From contig CABZTD010000001.1 of NCBI GenBank assembly GCA_902528515.1, positions 1-64,000 of the forward strand: a DNA stretch of 64,000 nt. Direction: 5' to 3'. Source of the DNA: K189A clade bacterium (GTDB lineage Bacteria > Pseudomonadota > Gammaproteobacteria > Pseudomonadales > Azotimanducaceae). This document shows, piece after piece, positions 10,397-20,830 of the stretch. How positions within the stretch are numbered: position 1 is the first letter of the stretch; every line of letters starts with the position of its first letter. Under the pieces are notes generated by a model that had not been told where the DNA came from, ran no database searches, and saw only the letters and a list, made by a program, of their open reading frames with translations. The position numbers and the translations under genes were made by a program.

Positions 10397-11587
10397 CTAA
10401 GGCGAGTAAGTGTTGGCGACCCGATACAGCAAGAAGTCGTCATAGCCTGTCAGCACGCTCACCAAACCTGACAACTGCTGATCTAGTGTTGCATCTCCAG
10501 TATCGACCAACAGCGGGCGCCGTTCCAAGGTAGCCATCTTGGTGCGGGATCCCACGACCGTAACGTCTCGCTCCCAGCTTAGCGCGCGTAGCAAACCCGG
10601 GCCAAGTTGCTGATTGCCGCGCCCTAACAGAAAACCTTGGTGGCGTGTGAAGCTGACCAATACATGGGTTGGCTGCTGTTCTGCCATACGCTGGAGCTGG
10701 GCACTGGTGGCATTCTCAATAGCCTCACCGCCCGGCAGCATTACATCGCATCCAAGCAGCGTGCCGTTTAAGCCCAGCGCCTGCTTGATGGCTAGGCAGG
10801 TGCTGCCAGGGCCAATGACTAAGGCTTTATCCGCATAAACTTCCGAGTTGTCCAAGAAGTAGCTGACGATCTCTTGCACCACTAGGCCCTCGTCCTCTTT
10901 GCCGCCTACCTTCATATGTTGGAGATAGCCCCCCGCTTCCGGCACCCAAAGCTCGCCATAGCGCTTAGTAGCGACGACCTGATGTCTTGCGATCGGGTTG
11001 TCACTGGACATAGGCACGTAATCACGGACCTCCCGTTCGATGCGGCCCACCAAACTCCCCTGGACCAGGCCTGCCACCACATCGGCAGCTGCGTTGGCGC
11101 TTATCGCGAATACGCCACTGTGCATTTTTACACCAGCGGGCAAGCCAAGCGCACAAGTGCGTTCGTCAATAGATGTCAGCACGTCTCGCGCTGTGCCGTC
11201 GCCACCGACAAAAATCAATAGGTCGATCTTCCTCCCGCACAGGGTTTCAACGGCGCAGCGTGTGTCCTGTGCTGAAGTTTGAGTCGCAGGTTCGCCGAGC
11301 ACTTGGGCCAGCACGTCCAAGGAAGCCAAGAGCTCCGCGCCCATTGCACCACCCCACGTGTACCAGGCGAGTTGCGCAAACTTGTCGCCCAATAGCCTCT
11401 GTAGCCGCGCTAAAAATATCGTTAGTCGCTCCTGCCCTGTCGGCTTGCCGTCGAGCTTCCGAGCGGCGCGCTGCAAGGCCTCGCCGTCGCTCCCCTGCAG
11501 ACCCACTGCGCCACCAATGCCAGCGAGCGGATTTACCACCAAGCCTAGGCGCAGCGAGGGCACGAATGTTTCAGACATAGCGCTCAA
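10397..11587 (-). CDS. ATP-NAD kinase family protein
   Basis: RLGLVVNPLAGIGGAVGLQGSDG...DLLIFVGGDGTARDVL...LGLPAGVKMHSGVFAISANAAADV. Confidence 0.85.
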   Translation of the reverse strand: MSAMSETFVPSLRLGLVVNPLAGIGGAVGLQGSDGEALQRAARKLDGKPTGQERLTIFLARLQRLLGDKFAQLAWYTWGGAMGAELLASLDVLAQVLGEPATQTSAQDTRCAVETLCGRKIDLLIFVGGDGTARDVLTSIDERTCALGLPAGVKMHSGVFAISANAAADVVAGLVQGSLVGRIEREVRDYVPMSSDNPIARHQVVATKRYGELWVPEAGGYLQHMKVGGKEDEGLVVQEIVSYFLDNSEVYADKALVIGPGSTCLAIKQALGLNGTLLGCDVMLPGGEAIENATSAQLQRMAEQQPTHVLVSFTRHQGFLLGRGNQQLGPGLLRALSWERDVTVVGSRTKMATLERRPLLVDTGDATLDQQLSGLVSVLTGYDDFLLYRVANTYSP

Positions 11588-12666
11588 TAGTCGAGCGCCA
11601 TCAGCTCGCCAACCTGCTCAGCGATGGCCAGGGATGATGTAAGACCGGGCGACTCAATACCAAGCAGGTCGATGCGACCAAGGACCGCGTGATTCTTCGG
11701 ACCTCGTATCAGAAAATCTGCCACCTCACCTGGCCCTGCGATTTTTGGGCGTATGCCGGTATACCCCGGCTGTAATCTGGACTCATCCAGTTTCGGATAG
11801 TAGCCACGAATGGCAGCGACGAATTCATCTCTCAAGCTGTCATCGAATGTGTAATCAATGCCGTCTACCCAACGCACATCTGGACCAAATTTTACCTGAC
11901 CTCCCAGATCTAGGGTGACATGCACACCCAGGCCGCCCTGTTCAGCAGTCGGATAAACTAGCCGCTGAAAAGGCTGGGCACCAGAGTAGGTGTAGTAGTG
12001 ACCGATGGCATAGTGGGCCTTGGGCGAGCCAGGCACATTTTGAGACAAATCGGGTGCCTGCAAACCACCGGCGTTGATTACCCAGTCTGCTGCCAGGGAC
12101 ATTTGCTGAGAGTGCACAGTGAGTTGGTCGCCACTTTCTATCGAAAACACTGGATTTTGAAAGGCGATAAATCCGCCGTTGGCTTCGAGAATACCCTGCA
12201 AACTGAGCATGAAAGCGTGGGAGTCAACAATCCCCGTTGAGGGTGACAAGGCCGCACCGATTCCACACACCTCCGGCTCGAGCGCGCGCAACTCGGCCTG
12301 ATCGATCCAGCGTAAATCAGTAACTCCGTTGGCGGCCGCTTGTTTTACGTAGCCGTCAACGACGACGCGCTGGGATTCGCTGGTAGCTACTATCACCTTG
12401 CCACAACGATCGTAGGGCACGGCATACTCATCACAATGGGCATAAAGCAGTGTCTTGCCCCGCACACATAGCTCGGCTTTACGACTACCGGTAGGGTAAT
12501 AAATGCCAGCGTGAATCACTTCAGAGTTTCGGGAGCTAGTCTCTGTGCCGATGGCGTCATGCTGCTCCAGTACCACGACCTCACGACCTGCTGCGGCCAA
12601 TCGTGCGGCCACAGCCAACCCGATGACCCCCGCACCAATAACCACGCATTCAACTTTATCCGTCAT
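11584..12666 (-). CDS. FAD-dependent oxidoreductase (L-2-hydroxyglutarate oxidase-like)
   Basis: VECVVIGAGVIGLAVAARLAAAGREVVVLEQHDAIGTETSSRNSEVIHAGIYYPTGSRKAELCVRGK; LhgO-like DAO fold. Confidence 0.85.
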   Translation of the reverse strand: MTDKVECVVIGAGVIGLAVAARLAAAGREVVVLEQHDAIGTETSSRNSEVIHAGIYYPTGSRKAELCVRGKTLLYAHCDEYAVPYDRCGKVIVATSESQRVVVDGYVKQAAANGVTDLRWIDQAELRALEPEVCGIGAALSPSTGIVDSHAFMLSLQGILEANGGFIAFQNPVFSIESGDQLTVHSQQMSLAADWVINAGGLQAPDLSQNVPGSPKAHYAIGHYYTYSGAQPFQRLVYPTAEQGGLGVHVTLDLGGQVKFGPDVRWVDGIDYTFDDSLRDEFVAAIRGYYPKLDESRLQPGYTGIRPKIAGPGEVADFLIRGPKNHAVLGRIDLLGIESPGLTSSLAIAEQVGELMALDY

Positions 12667-13225
12667 CAGCGCGCCGCCCCAGAGCCAATGGCGGAGGCGG
12701 ATCCTGAGCTATGCGCTCTCGTACGCGCTCTAACGCCAGAATAAAAATCCGGGCACGCGCACCAGCAGAACTCGCCAACCAGTCTTGAAGTGTCGGGGTA
12801 TGAGCCTCTATTGCTTGGGCAAATGTATTGATATCTGCCTCCAGGTTGTCCGCACTGGGTTGAAACTCCAGGCCAAGGGCTTGTGCGAACACACGCTCTA
12901 AACTTTGCGTATGCAGCTCCGATTCGAAAAAAGCATCCTGATTCTCGGCATTTCTGGGACCTGGGATGTAGCCATATCCAAAGTCCTCCTGCCTGCGACG
13001 CTGGGTACCCGCGATGCACCAGTGAGCGATTTCGTGGAGTGCAGATGCGGGATAGTCTTCGCGAAAATACAGAGTAGCTGGGGCGGTACCCGTCGCAGGC
13101 CGGTAGAGCGGCTCAAGCGCGCCGCCAGTCAACTGAGCATTATGCTCCCGTCCGAGTGTCTGGGCGAAGGTCTGGGCAATGCAGTCGGCCAATTCAGCGT
13201 CGGTTATGTCCGCCATACTTTTCAT
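12656..13225 (-). CDS. epmC: Elongation factor P hydroxylase
   Basis: LYFREDYPASALHEIAHWCIAGTQRRRQEDFGYGYIPGPRNAENQDAFFESE; HEIAHWCIAG...DFGYGYxPxGR-like core of EpmC/YfcM. Confidence 0.85.
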   Translation of the reverse strand: MKSMADITDAELADCIAQTFAQTLGREHNAQLTGGALEPLYRPATGTAPATLYFREDYPASALHEIAHWCIAGTQRRRQEDFGYGYIPGPRNAENQDAFFESELHTQSLERVFAQALGLEFQPSADNLEADINTFAQAIEAHTPTLQDWLASSAGARARIFILALERVRERIAQDPPPPLALGRRADDG

Positions 13226-13229
13226 TTGC

Positions 13230-13478
13230 TCAGCCGTGCTTCCGTATCCAGAACTGCAGCACCTTGTCGTCGCCCTTCCAACCGGCCCGGTCAACCTTCA
13301 AATAGTCGTGCTTCATAAACTGACAGAAATGTTCAAAGTCGCGCTCGGTGGTCGGGTCTGTGGCAAGAATGTGCAGAACGTCGCCGCCTGCTAGCTCCCG
13401 CACCTTGTTTTTTACCAGCATAAGTGGTTCCGGGCAGAACAGTCCTCTAGCGTCGATTTGAATGTCGTGGTCCAACAT
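13230..13478 (-). CDS. tusA: Sulfurtransferase TusA
   Basis: MLDHDIQIDARGLFCPEPLMLVKNKVRELAGGDVLHILATDPTTERDFEHFCQFMKHDYL; LFCPEP active-site motif. Confidence 0.92.
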   Translation of the reverse strand: MLDHDIQIDARGLFCPEPLMLVKNKVRELAGGDVLHILATDPTTERDFEHFCQFMKHDYLKVDRAGWKGDDKVLQFWIRKHG

Positions 13479-13605
13479 TGACTCCTTCTTTGACGGCGAA
13501 GATGTTAGGCCAGATGACTCCCGATTTACACCAAGCGCAACGCGTCTTGCCTTCGCAAGTCTACAAATGGGTGCAAAGCGACGGCAAATTTTGCAGCATG
13601 TCGTC

Positions 13606-13917
13606 ATGCAGAAACGGATATCTAGATTGCGATTATGGTCCTGCCTCGCCCTGCTAGCGCCTTGCTGCGCAGTGGCCGAGGCACTCTCGAATGAGCCCGT
13701 AGGCAATACGCAACCGCCTGAGACAGCATCGGAGCAGGATCCCTCGCTTTGCGATTTAAAATCCCAGCGCTTGCCTATTCCACCCACGCCCGACATTGTT
13801 GCCGAGCAGCTACGGCTCACAATAGAGCACACGGAAGATGCAGCGCTGCAAAGAAAATTGCGCAGCGCCTATCTGCACTATCTGGGATGTCTGTCAAACT
13901 CCTTACAGATAAACTAG
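13606..13917 (+). CDS. Hypothetical secreted protein
   Basis: MQKRISRLRLWSCLALLAPCCAVAEALSNEP signal-peptide-like N-terminus; C-terminal PPTPDIVAEQLRLTIEHTEDAALQRKLRSAYLHYLGCLS. Confidence 0.5.
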   Translation: MQKRISRLRLWSCLALLAPCCAVAEALSNEPVGNTQPPETASEQDPSLCDLKSQRLPIPPTPDIVAEQLRLTIEHTEDAALQRKLRSAYLHYLGCLSNSLQIN

Positions 13918-13919
13918 CG

Positions 13920-14546
13920 TCAGGGACGTATTTCCGCCACCTCACCGACAAATCGGTCTGGCTCTATGGCATACCACTCTTGCAGCGTAACCTGATGAGT
14001 TTTCGACAGCTGATCACATAACTCGTAAAAAGGCGGTCTTCCGGGGTCGGTTAGCACCACGCGCTTTGTACCATTTTTGATGGCTCGATTGATCAGCAGC
14101 TTTAAAGGTTTAACCAGGTTATCCCAAAAGCAAATATCACCGCCGATGATCAATGGGTGCTGTCCCAAAAACGGTCCCGCAAGGCGGCTGAAGTCGGCGC
14201 ACTTGTTGGCTAGCGACACCGAGTTAATCTCGGCAAATACATCGACGAAAGGGAATACCGCGGGATCCAGGTCTACTGCCGTCACCTTCGAACCAAAATG
14301 ATGGGCGCAAAATACGGAGGTTGCGCCCCATCCGCATCCAAGTTCCATGACCTTGCGGTTCTTGGCTGGCGGATGCTCCTGGAGATAATCCATCAATAAA
14401 TATGCAGAACCCCAGGTGCGGGTGCCATGCACCGAGGGTTGATGGCGGCGCTTCAGGGCCTTGACCAGCCTGTGGCCGTCCTGAAGTAAGAAGATGCCGT
14501 AGGCAAATTCAATGTGATCTTCTGGGAGCCGTTGCAGCTTGGGCAT
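13920..14546 (-). CDS. Class I SAM-dependent methyltransferase
   Basis: KVMELGCGWGATSVFCAHHFGSKVTAVDLDPAVFPF...PLIIGGDICFWDN. Confidence 0.78.
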   Translation of the reverse strand: MPKLQRLPEDHIEFAYGIFLLQDGHRLVKALKRRHQPSVHGTRTWGSAYLLMDYLQEHPPAKNRKVMELGCGWGATSVFCAHHFGSKVTAVDLDPAVFPFVDVFAEINSVSLANKCADFSRLAGPFLGQHPLIIGGDICFWDNLVKPLKLLINRAIKNGTKRVVLTDPGRPPFYELCDQLSKTHQVTLQEWYAIEPDRFVGEVAEIRP

Positions 14547-14886
14547 AAGGCGGCCTTTTGTCTGTATCGGATGGATGATGCTAGCGACGCAGTATGAATC
14601 AGCGGCGACGAAATTTGTGGGCAATTTGCGCCCTGATGAACCCAGAACAAACGCGCCAGGCGAAAGGATCTTGACGAGCGACCTATTGTCCAGCTTTCGC
14701 GCAAAATAGCCTGAAATCCGCGACGCCCGCGCGCTTGCAGGGCCTCATTTCACCCCCATTGTTCAAAGCATAATTTACGACGCGGTTTTTGCTTGCGCGA
14801 CGAGGCGCCTGTAGAATCCCCGGCCCCAAACGCATCGGCCAACCACCCTCGACACGTGGCGGTATGCACCAAGAACAGGAGACCTA

Positions 14887-16380
14887 GTGGGCAAATCCAG
14901 TGTTGATGACCTAGTCGAAGCGGGCAGCGAGTATCACGCAGGCTTCGTCACTGACGTTGAGTCGGAGACGCTGCCGCCGGGATTAGACGAAAGCGTCGTG
15001 CACTTTATTTCTGCGCGCAAAGACGAGCCCCAATGGCTTACCGATTGGCGTTTAGAAGCGTTCGCTAAATGGCGAAAGATGCGCGAACCGAACTGGGCGC
15101 ACGTTCACTATCCGCCCATCGACTTTCAGGCCATTTCCTACTATTCCGCACCCAAGAGTCAGACCGATGGTCCTCGATCATTGGACGAAGTTGACCCGGA
15201 GCTACTGCGAACTTATGAAAAACTGGGGATTCCACTGCATGAACAAGCCGCGTTGGCTGGAGTGGTGCCGGACCCAGCTGCCGTTGGCACACCCGAAGGC
15301 ACCAATATTGCGGTCGACGTAGTCTTCGACAGTGTCTCCATCGCGACAACGTTTAAAGAAACGCTAGCACAGGCCGGCGTGATCTTTTGCCCAATCTCCG
15401 AGGCCGTGCATAGCCATCCAGACCTGGTGCAAAAGTACCTTGGCTCTGTGATACCGCAGCAGGACAACTACTACGCAGCACTAAACTCCGCGGTCTTCAG
15501 CGACGGTTCGTTCGTCTACATTCCCAAGGGCGTGCGCTGTCCGATGGAACTTTCTACCTACTTTCGGATCAACGAGCGCAATACAGGACAGTTTGAGCGC
15601 ACCCTGATTATTGCGGACGAGGGATCTCATGTGAGCTACCTCGAAGGGTGCACGGCCCCGATGCGCGACGAGAACCAATTGCATGCAGCCGTGGTAGAGC
15701 TGGTGGCCTTGGGCGACGCGGAAATCAAATACAGCACGGTGCAGAACTGGTATCCCGGTGATGAGAACGGTAAGGGCGGCATTTACAACTTCGTCACCAA
15801 GCGCGGCTTGTGTGCAGGGCCGCGGGCAAAGATCTCCTGGACCCAAGTTGAGACTGGATCGGCGATTACTTGGAAATACCCCAGCGTGGTGTTGCGTGGT
15901 GACGAGTCCGTTGGCGAGTTCTATTCAGTAGCACTGACCAACAACCGTCAGCAAGCTGATACCGGCACAAAGATGATCCATATGGGTAAGAACACTAAGA
16001 GTACGATTGTGTCTAAGGGCATCAGCGCTGGGGGTAGCGAAAACTGCTATCGCGGCCTGGTGCGCATCTCACCGACGGCGCAAAACGCTCGTAATTTTAC
16101 CCAATGCGATTCTTTGTTGATTGGTGATCAATGCGGTGCGCACACGTTCCCCTACATTGAGAACAAAAATAATTCGGCCACGGTCGAGCACGAAGCCAGC
16201 ACCTCCAAGGTCAGCGATGATCAGCTATTCGTCTGCCAGCAACGCGGTATTGAAACCGAACAGGCGGTGAGCATGATCGTTAACGGTTTCTGCAAGGACG
16301 TTTTCCGCGAACTGCCCATGGAATTTGCCGTAGAAGCCGGGAAATTATTGGAAGTCAGCCTAGAGGGTGCGGTTGGATGA
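14887..16380 (+). CDS. sufB: Fe-S cluster assembly protein SufB
   Basis: [88 protein letters not shown]; start at GTG 14887. Confidence 0.97.
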   Translation: MGKSSVDDLVEAGSEYHAGFVTDVESETLPPGLDESVVHFISARKDEPQWLTDWRLEAFAKWRKMREPNWAHVHYPPIDFQAISYYSAPKSQTDGPRSLDEVDPELLRTYEKLGIPLHEQAALAGVVPDPAAVGTPEGTNIAVDVVFDSVSIATTFKETLAQAGVIFCPISEAVHSHPDLVQKYLGSVIPQQDNYYAALNSAVFSDGSFVYIPKGVRCPMELSTYFRINERNTGQFERTLIIADEGSHVSYLEGCTAPMRDENQLHAAVVELVALGDAEIKYSTVQNWYPGDENGKGGIYNFVTKRGLCAGPRAKISWTQVETGSAITWKYPSVVLRGDESVGEFYSVALTNNRQQADTGTKMIHMGKNTKSTIVSKGISAGGSENCYRGLVRISPTAQNARNFTQCDSLLIGDQCGAHTFPYIENKNNSATVEHEASTSKVSDDQLFVCQQRGIETEQAVSMIVNGFCKDVFRELPMEFAVEAGKLLEVSLEGAVG

Positions 16381-17132
16381 AATTGCTTGATGTATCAAAT
16401 CTGCACGCCAGCGTTGAGACCGACGATGGCCCCCAACCCATCCTCAAAGGCCTCAACCTCACAGTCAAAGCAGGGGAAGTACACGCCATTATGGGGCCGA
16501 ATGGTTCGGGCAAGTCGACCCTGGCCAATATACTGTCCGGTCGACCCGGCTACACCGTTGATGGGGGTGAGGTGATGTTGGGCAATAACAACCTGCTCAA
16601 TCTTGAGCCTTTCGAACGAGCCCAGATGGGTATATTCCTCGCCTTTCAATATCCCGTGGAAATTCCAGGTGTGAGCAACATGGAATTCCTTAAGGCCAGC
16701 ATCGATTCCCTCGCCCGAGCAAGAGGGGAAGAACAGCCAAATACTGCTAACTTCATGCGCACGGTGAGAGAATTAGCGGGATCCCTAGATCTCGATCCGG
16801 CTTTTTTAAAACGCGGCGTCAACGAAGGCTTTAGCGGCGGCGAGAAGAAGCGCAACGAAATCATGCAGCTTCTGCTGTTAAACCCCAAACTAGCACTGCT
16901 GGACGAGACCGATTCAGGCCTCGACATCGATGCCCTCAAAGTCGTCGCCGACGGGGTAAACAGGTATCGTAACCAGAGCAATGGAGTTGTGCTCATTACC
17001 CACTATCAGCGTTTGCTCGACTACATCGTGCCTGATTATGTTCATGTCTTATCAAACGGCCTAATCATCGAGTCCGGCGACAAAAGTTTGGCGCTGGAGT
17101 TAGAAGCCAAGGGCTATGCGTGGCTGACCTAG
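16377..17132 (+). CDS. sufC: Fe-S cluster assembly ATPase SufC
   Basis: [27 protein letters not shown]...[37 protein letters not shown]. Confidence 0.97.
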   Translation: MKLLDVSNLHASVETDDGPQPILKGLNLTVKAGEVHAIMGPNGSGKSTLANILSGRPGYTVDGGEVMLGNNNLLNLEPFERAQMGIFLAFQYPVEIPGVSNMEFLKASIDSLARARGEEQPNTANFMRTVRELAGSLDLDPAFLKRGVNEGFSGGEKKRNEIMQLLLLNPKLALLDETDSGLDIDALKVVADGVNRYRNQSNGVVLITHYQRLLDYIVPDYVHVLSNGLIIESGDKSLALELEAKGYAWLT

Positions 17133-18232
17133 CGCTGCCAAAGACTCTGCTAGTGCCTGCTGGGCTCGCCGAGGGCTTAACCGAATCGGGCGGTACGATT
17201 AATGATATCGTCCAGGACGCCCTCAACAGCCCGATTCACCGGGAGCGCTGGAAGTACACCAAGGCCGACGGTTTTCTGACACAACTCGTTGCGCTTTCTA
17301 AAGCGCCGACAATTTATGGTGAGCAGCAAACTGGCGTTCGCTGGTTGCGAGAAACCATTAGCAATCCAATTCCTGGGCTCGATCTTCAGCAGGGCCCTGA
17401 AGCCTTTGCGCGATTGTGTTTTTCCGGTGAGGCCATGCGTCTGGAAATCACAGGGTCGGTGACGGATCCCGTAACGCTCATACATAGGAGCAACACGTTA
17501 CCCGTCATCGTTAACCTATCCGCCAGCGCCTCCCTTACTTTGATCGAGATGATAGAGGGCGACGAAGGGCAGCAGACCGTTTGGATCGACATTGGCCCGA
17601 ATGCCAAGCTTAACCATTCTCGCAATGCCTTGAACGCTGCGTCCTCGAGCTGGCAGTACGCAAGCGTGCGCCTACAGTCGTCGGCTCGCTATCATTTGAA
17701 CAACCATGTCCTGGGCTGCGGCGTGCGAAGACAAGACCTGCATGTCATCATGGACGGTCAGGGCGCCGACGCGAAACTGGTGTCAGCGGGCATGGTCGAC
17801 AACAAGGCCGCGCTAGATCAGCAGATCACTCTGGAACACCGACAACCCAGAGGCCACAGCGAACAGACCATTCATAACATCGTCGCCAATGGCGGCAAGT
17901 GCTCGTTTAACGGCCGCATTCATATCCACGATGGGGCGAGCGGAACCGAGGCTCAGTTATCGAATAAAAACTTAGGGCTCGGAGACAACGCCACCATTAA
18001 TACCAAGCCTGAACTCGAGATCTACAATGACGACGTCAGTTGTTCCCATGGCGCAACGGTTGGCACCCTGTCACAGGAAGCCCTCTTTTACCTGACCAGC
18101 AGAGGCATCGACAAGGCCGAGGCCGAAGCACTGCTTAGCCAGGGTTTCTTGCAGCAATGCATTGACGGTCCGTTGGCAGAGACCGCGCTGAAGGCCATGA
18201 TCGGAATCCGAGAGTTAGGTGCAAGCCTATGA
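17120..18232 (+). CDS. sufD: Fe-S cluster assembly protein SufD
   Basis: C-terminal GKCSFNGRIHIHDGASGTEAQLSNKNLGLGDNATINTKPELEIYNDDVSCSHGATVGTLSQEALFYLTSRGI, in suf gene order. Confidence 0.95.
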   Translation: MADLALPKTLLVPAGLAEGLTESGGTINDIVQDALNSPIHRERWKYTKADGFLTQLVALSKAPTIYGEQQTGVRWLRETISNPIPGLDLQQGPEAFARLCFSGEAMRLEITGSVTDPVTLIHRSNTLPVIVNLSASASLTLIEMIEGDEGQQTVWIDIGPNAKLNHSRNALNAASSSWQYASVRLQSSARYHLNNHVLGCGVRRQDLHVIMDGQGADAKLVSAGMVDNKAALDQQITLEHRQPRGHSEQTIHNIVANGGKCSFNGRIHIHDGASGTEAQLSNKNLGLGDNATINTKPELEIYNDDVSCSHGATVGTLSQEALFYLTSRGIDKAEAEALLSQGFLQQCIDGPLAETALKAMIGIRELGASL

Positions 18233-19428
18233 ACATTCGCGACGATTTCCCGATATTACAGCGCACAAGTCGCAGCAAACCCCTGGTATATCTCGACAAC
18301 GGTGCAACCACGCAAAAGCCACAAAAGGTTATCGACACCATTGATCGCTACTACCGCCGGCATAACGCCAATGTGCATCGGGCCGCCCATGAGCTTGCCG
18401 AAGAGGCAACAGCGTTACTAGAGGAATGTCGCACCAAGGCACAGGCTTTCATGAATGCCGCACATCGTGAGTCAGTGATTTTTACCCGCGGTACCACCGA
18501 GGGTATCAACCTGGTTGCCCAGGTTATCGAGGGCAACATTAAAGCAGGTCAAGAAATTGTCATCAGCCAACTAGAGCACCACTCGAATATCGTGCCTTGG
18601 CAGCTTCTGGCCCAACGCACAGGTGCTAAAATCAAGGCCATTGATATTGATGAGAATGGCGATCTTGACCTTGAAAGCGCCTCGAGCCTAATCAACGAAA
18701 ACACTGCCCTGCTCGCCATTACCCACATCAGCAACGGTCTCGGCGCGGTGAATCCTGTTGCCAACCTTGTAGAACAAGCCAAGCAAGTAGGTGCGCTAAC
18801 CCTCGTTGACGGCGCCCAGGCGGTACTACATGCCCGCATCGATGTGCAGGCGATGGACTGCGATTTCTACGTATTTTCAGGCCACAAAATGTTCGCTCCT
18901 ACAGGCATTGGCATCCTATATGGCCGCCTTGAACTACTGAACGCGCTACCCCCATGGCAGGGTGGCGGCGAAATGATCGACCAAGTGAGCATCCAAGCGA
19001 GTACCTATCAACCAGCCCCCTTTCGCTTTGAGGCCGGAACGCCAAATATCGCCGGATGCGCGGGTCTTGGCGCCGCTATCGACTACATCAATGGCCTGCC
19101 TATGGATGAGCTGATTCAAAAAGAGGAGCAGCTAGTCAACAGAGCGCTTTTTGGTCTTAAACAGATACCTGGACTTCGTTTGATCGGAGAACCAAATAAG
19201 CGCGCTTCCGTGATTTCCTTTTTGCTCGACAACGGGCACCCCAACGATGTCGGTACCCTACTCGATCAACAGGGTATCGCCGTGCGCTCCGGCCACCACT
19301 GCAACATGCCGCTGATGACGCGGCTCGGCATTCCTGGCACAGTGCGCGCGTCGTTTAGCCTGTACAACAACGAAGACGATGTTGATGCTCTTCTAACGGG
19401 AGTAGAAAAGGCAGCCACTTTTCTTTAA
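18229..19428 (+). CDS. sufS: Cysteine desulfurase SufS
   Basis: PLVYLDNGATTQKP...FTRGTTEGINLVAQ...DFYVFSGHKMFAPTGIGILYG...VRSGHHCNMPLM. Confidence 0.96.
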   Translation: MNIRDDFPILQRTSRSKPLVYLDNGATTQKPQKVIDTIDRYYRRHNANVHRAAHELAEEATALLEECRTKAQAFMNAAHRESVIFTRGTTEGINLVAQVIEGNIKAGQEIVISQLEHHSNIVPWQLLAQRTGAKIKAIDIDENGDLDLESASSLINENTALLAITHISNGLGAVNPVANLVEQAKQVGALTLVDGAQAVLHARIDVQAMDCDFYVFSGHKMFAPTGIGILYGRLELLNALPPWQGGGEMIDQVSIQASTYQPAPFRFEAGTPNIAGCAGLGAAIDYINGLPMDELIQKEEQLVNRALFGLKQIPGLRLIGEPNKRASVISFLLDNGHPNDVGTLLDQQGIAVRSGHHCNMPLMTRLGIPGTVRASFSLYNNEDDVDALLTGVEKAATFL

Positions 19429-19481
19429 AAAAGACCTGTTCCCCAGGGGCGTACAGTGGGCGAAAGCCACGAGATAAAAAT

Positions 19482-19880
19482 ATGAGTACACCACAGATCT
19501 CTGTTTCCCAGAGCGCTCAAGCGCATATCAAAAGTCAGGTTGAACAGACCCAAAGCCGTTACCTGCGCCTTGGCGTTAAGGAAAGCGGCTGCAATGGCTT
19601 CATGTACATCCTGGACTTTTTAGAAGAGATTGAACCCGGCGACCACCTCGTGCCGGTTAGCGACCACGTCACCGTCTGTATCAACGAAAATGATTTGGCT
19701 CTGGTTGATGGCACTGAAATCGATATGGTCACCCAGGGATTGAACTCGGCCCTGATATTCAAAAACTCTAACGCCACCAGCTATTGTGGATGCGGTGAAA
19801 GCTTTGCTCTGATTGACGATGCTGATGCCCCCGAAGGGACTGCTTCCGATCTCGCAACTGACGCGACTCAGCCGAACTAG
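19482..19880 (+). CDS. sufA: HesB/IscA-family iron-sulfur assembly scaffold
   Basis: RYLRLGVKESGCNGFMYILDFLEE...GLNSALIFKNSNATSYCGCGESFAL; Cys...CGCGESF motif. Confidence 0.92.
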   Translation: MSTPQISVSQSAQAHIKSQVEQTQSRYLRLGVKESGCNGFMYILDFLEEIEPGDHLVPVSDHVTVCINENDLALVDGTEIDMVTQGLNSALIFKNSNATSYCGCGESFALIDDADAPEGTASDLATDATQPN

Positions 19881-19883
19881 CTT

Positions 19884-20411
19884 GTGGAGAGGCGCATCGT
19901 TACAACAAGCCGGGATTGTCCCGGAAGACTGGTGCCTACCGGCGACCCTATTACCATTCCCCGCGGGGCCTTCATTACGCTGACCCAAACCCTTGGCGGC
20001 AGCTTTACAGTGGTGGTAAACGGCAACATGGCGCGCATCGCCGGTGCCGATGCCGATGCCATCGGTTTGCGCGTGGAACCCCTGACGTTCGCTGATAGTG
20101 ATACGCCAAATGTCGTAGACACGGCGCACGTGTGGCATGCGCTTCGGTCGGTATATGACCCGGAAATTCCAGTCAACATCGCCGATCTAGGTTTGATTTA
20201 CGCAGTTCGCGTTGAAGATGACAAAGTCGATATTGATATGACCCTAACCGCACCTGGCTGTGGCATGGGCCCGGTACTGATCGAGGAAGTCAAAGATCGT
20301 GTTCGTCAGGTACCTAACTTAATAGATGTCGAGGTCGCTTTAGTTTTTGAACCGCCGTGGTCTCGCGACATGATGACCGAGGAAGCGCAGCTCGAACTGG
20401 GTGTATTCTAA
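19884..20411 (+). CDS. sufT: SufT-like MIP18/DUF59 Fe-S assembly protein
   Basis: VWHALRSVYDPEIPVNIADLGLIYAVRVEDDKVDIDMTLTAPGCGMGPVLIEEVKDRV; start codon may be TTG/GTG upstream. Confidence 0.9.
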   Translation: MERRIVTTSRDCPGRLVPTGDPITIPRGAFITLTQTLGGSFTVVVNGNMARIAGADADAIGLRVEPLTFADSDTPNVVDTAHVWHALRSVYDPEIPVNIADLGLIYAVRVEDDKVDIDMTLTAPGCGMGPVLIEEVKDRVRQVPNLIDVEVALVFEPPWSRDMMTEEAQLELGVF

Positions 20412-20413
20412 AC

Positions 20414-20830
20414 ATGGCCCAAAGCATGACGGTTGATGAACTTCTAGAGACCTTCAGTTTTTTCGATGATTGGGAGGACAAGTATCGGTTCATAATCGAC
20501 CTGGGCAAGGATCTGGGTGGTCTGCCTGAATCTGACAAGATCGATGATAACCTGATTCGCGGCTGTCAGAGTCAGGTCTGGCTGACGCATACTTCTGATG
20601 CGGATGGGCTCACGTTTTCGATGGATAGCGATGCGCATATCGTGCGAGGACTTATTGCCGTGGTGTTGGTCATTGTCGACGGCCGTCAGGCCAGTGAGAT
20701 AAAGAGGCTGGATATTGAGAACGTCTTTGAGCAACTCGATCTACTGGCACATCTGTCAGTAACCCGCGGCAATGGCCTGCGCGCGATGGTTGCTAGAATC
20801 AAGGAAGTCGCCGCACAGGCCCCGCCTTAA
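20414..20830 (+). CDS. sufE: Cysteine desulfuration protein SufE
   Basis: MAQSMTVDELLETFSFFDDWEDKYRFIIDLGKDLGGLPESDKIDDNLIRGCQSQVWL; RGCQSQVW motif. Confidence 0.95.
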   Translation: MAQSMTVDELLETFSFFDDWEDKYRFIIDLGKDLGGLPESDKIDDNLIRGCQSQVWLTHTSDADGLTFSMDSDAHIVRGLIAVVLVIVDGRQASEIKRLDIENVFEQLDLLAHLSVTRGNGLRAMVARIKEVAAQAPP

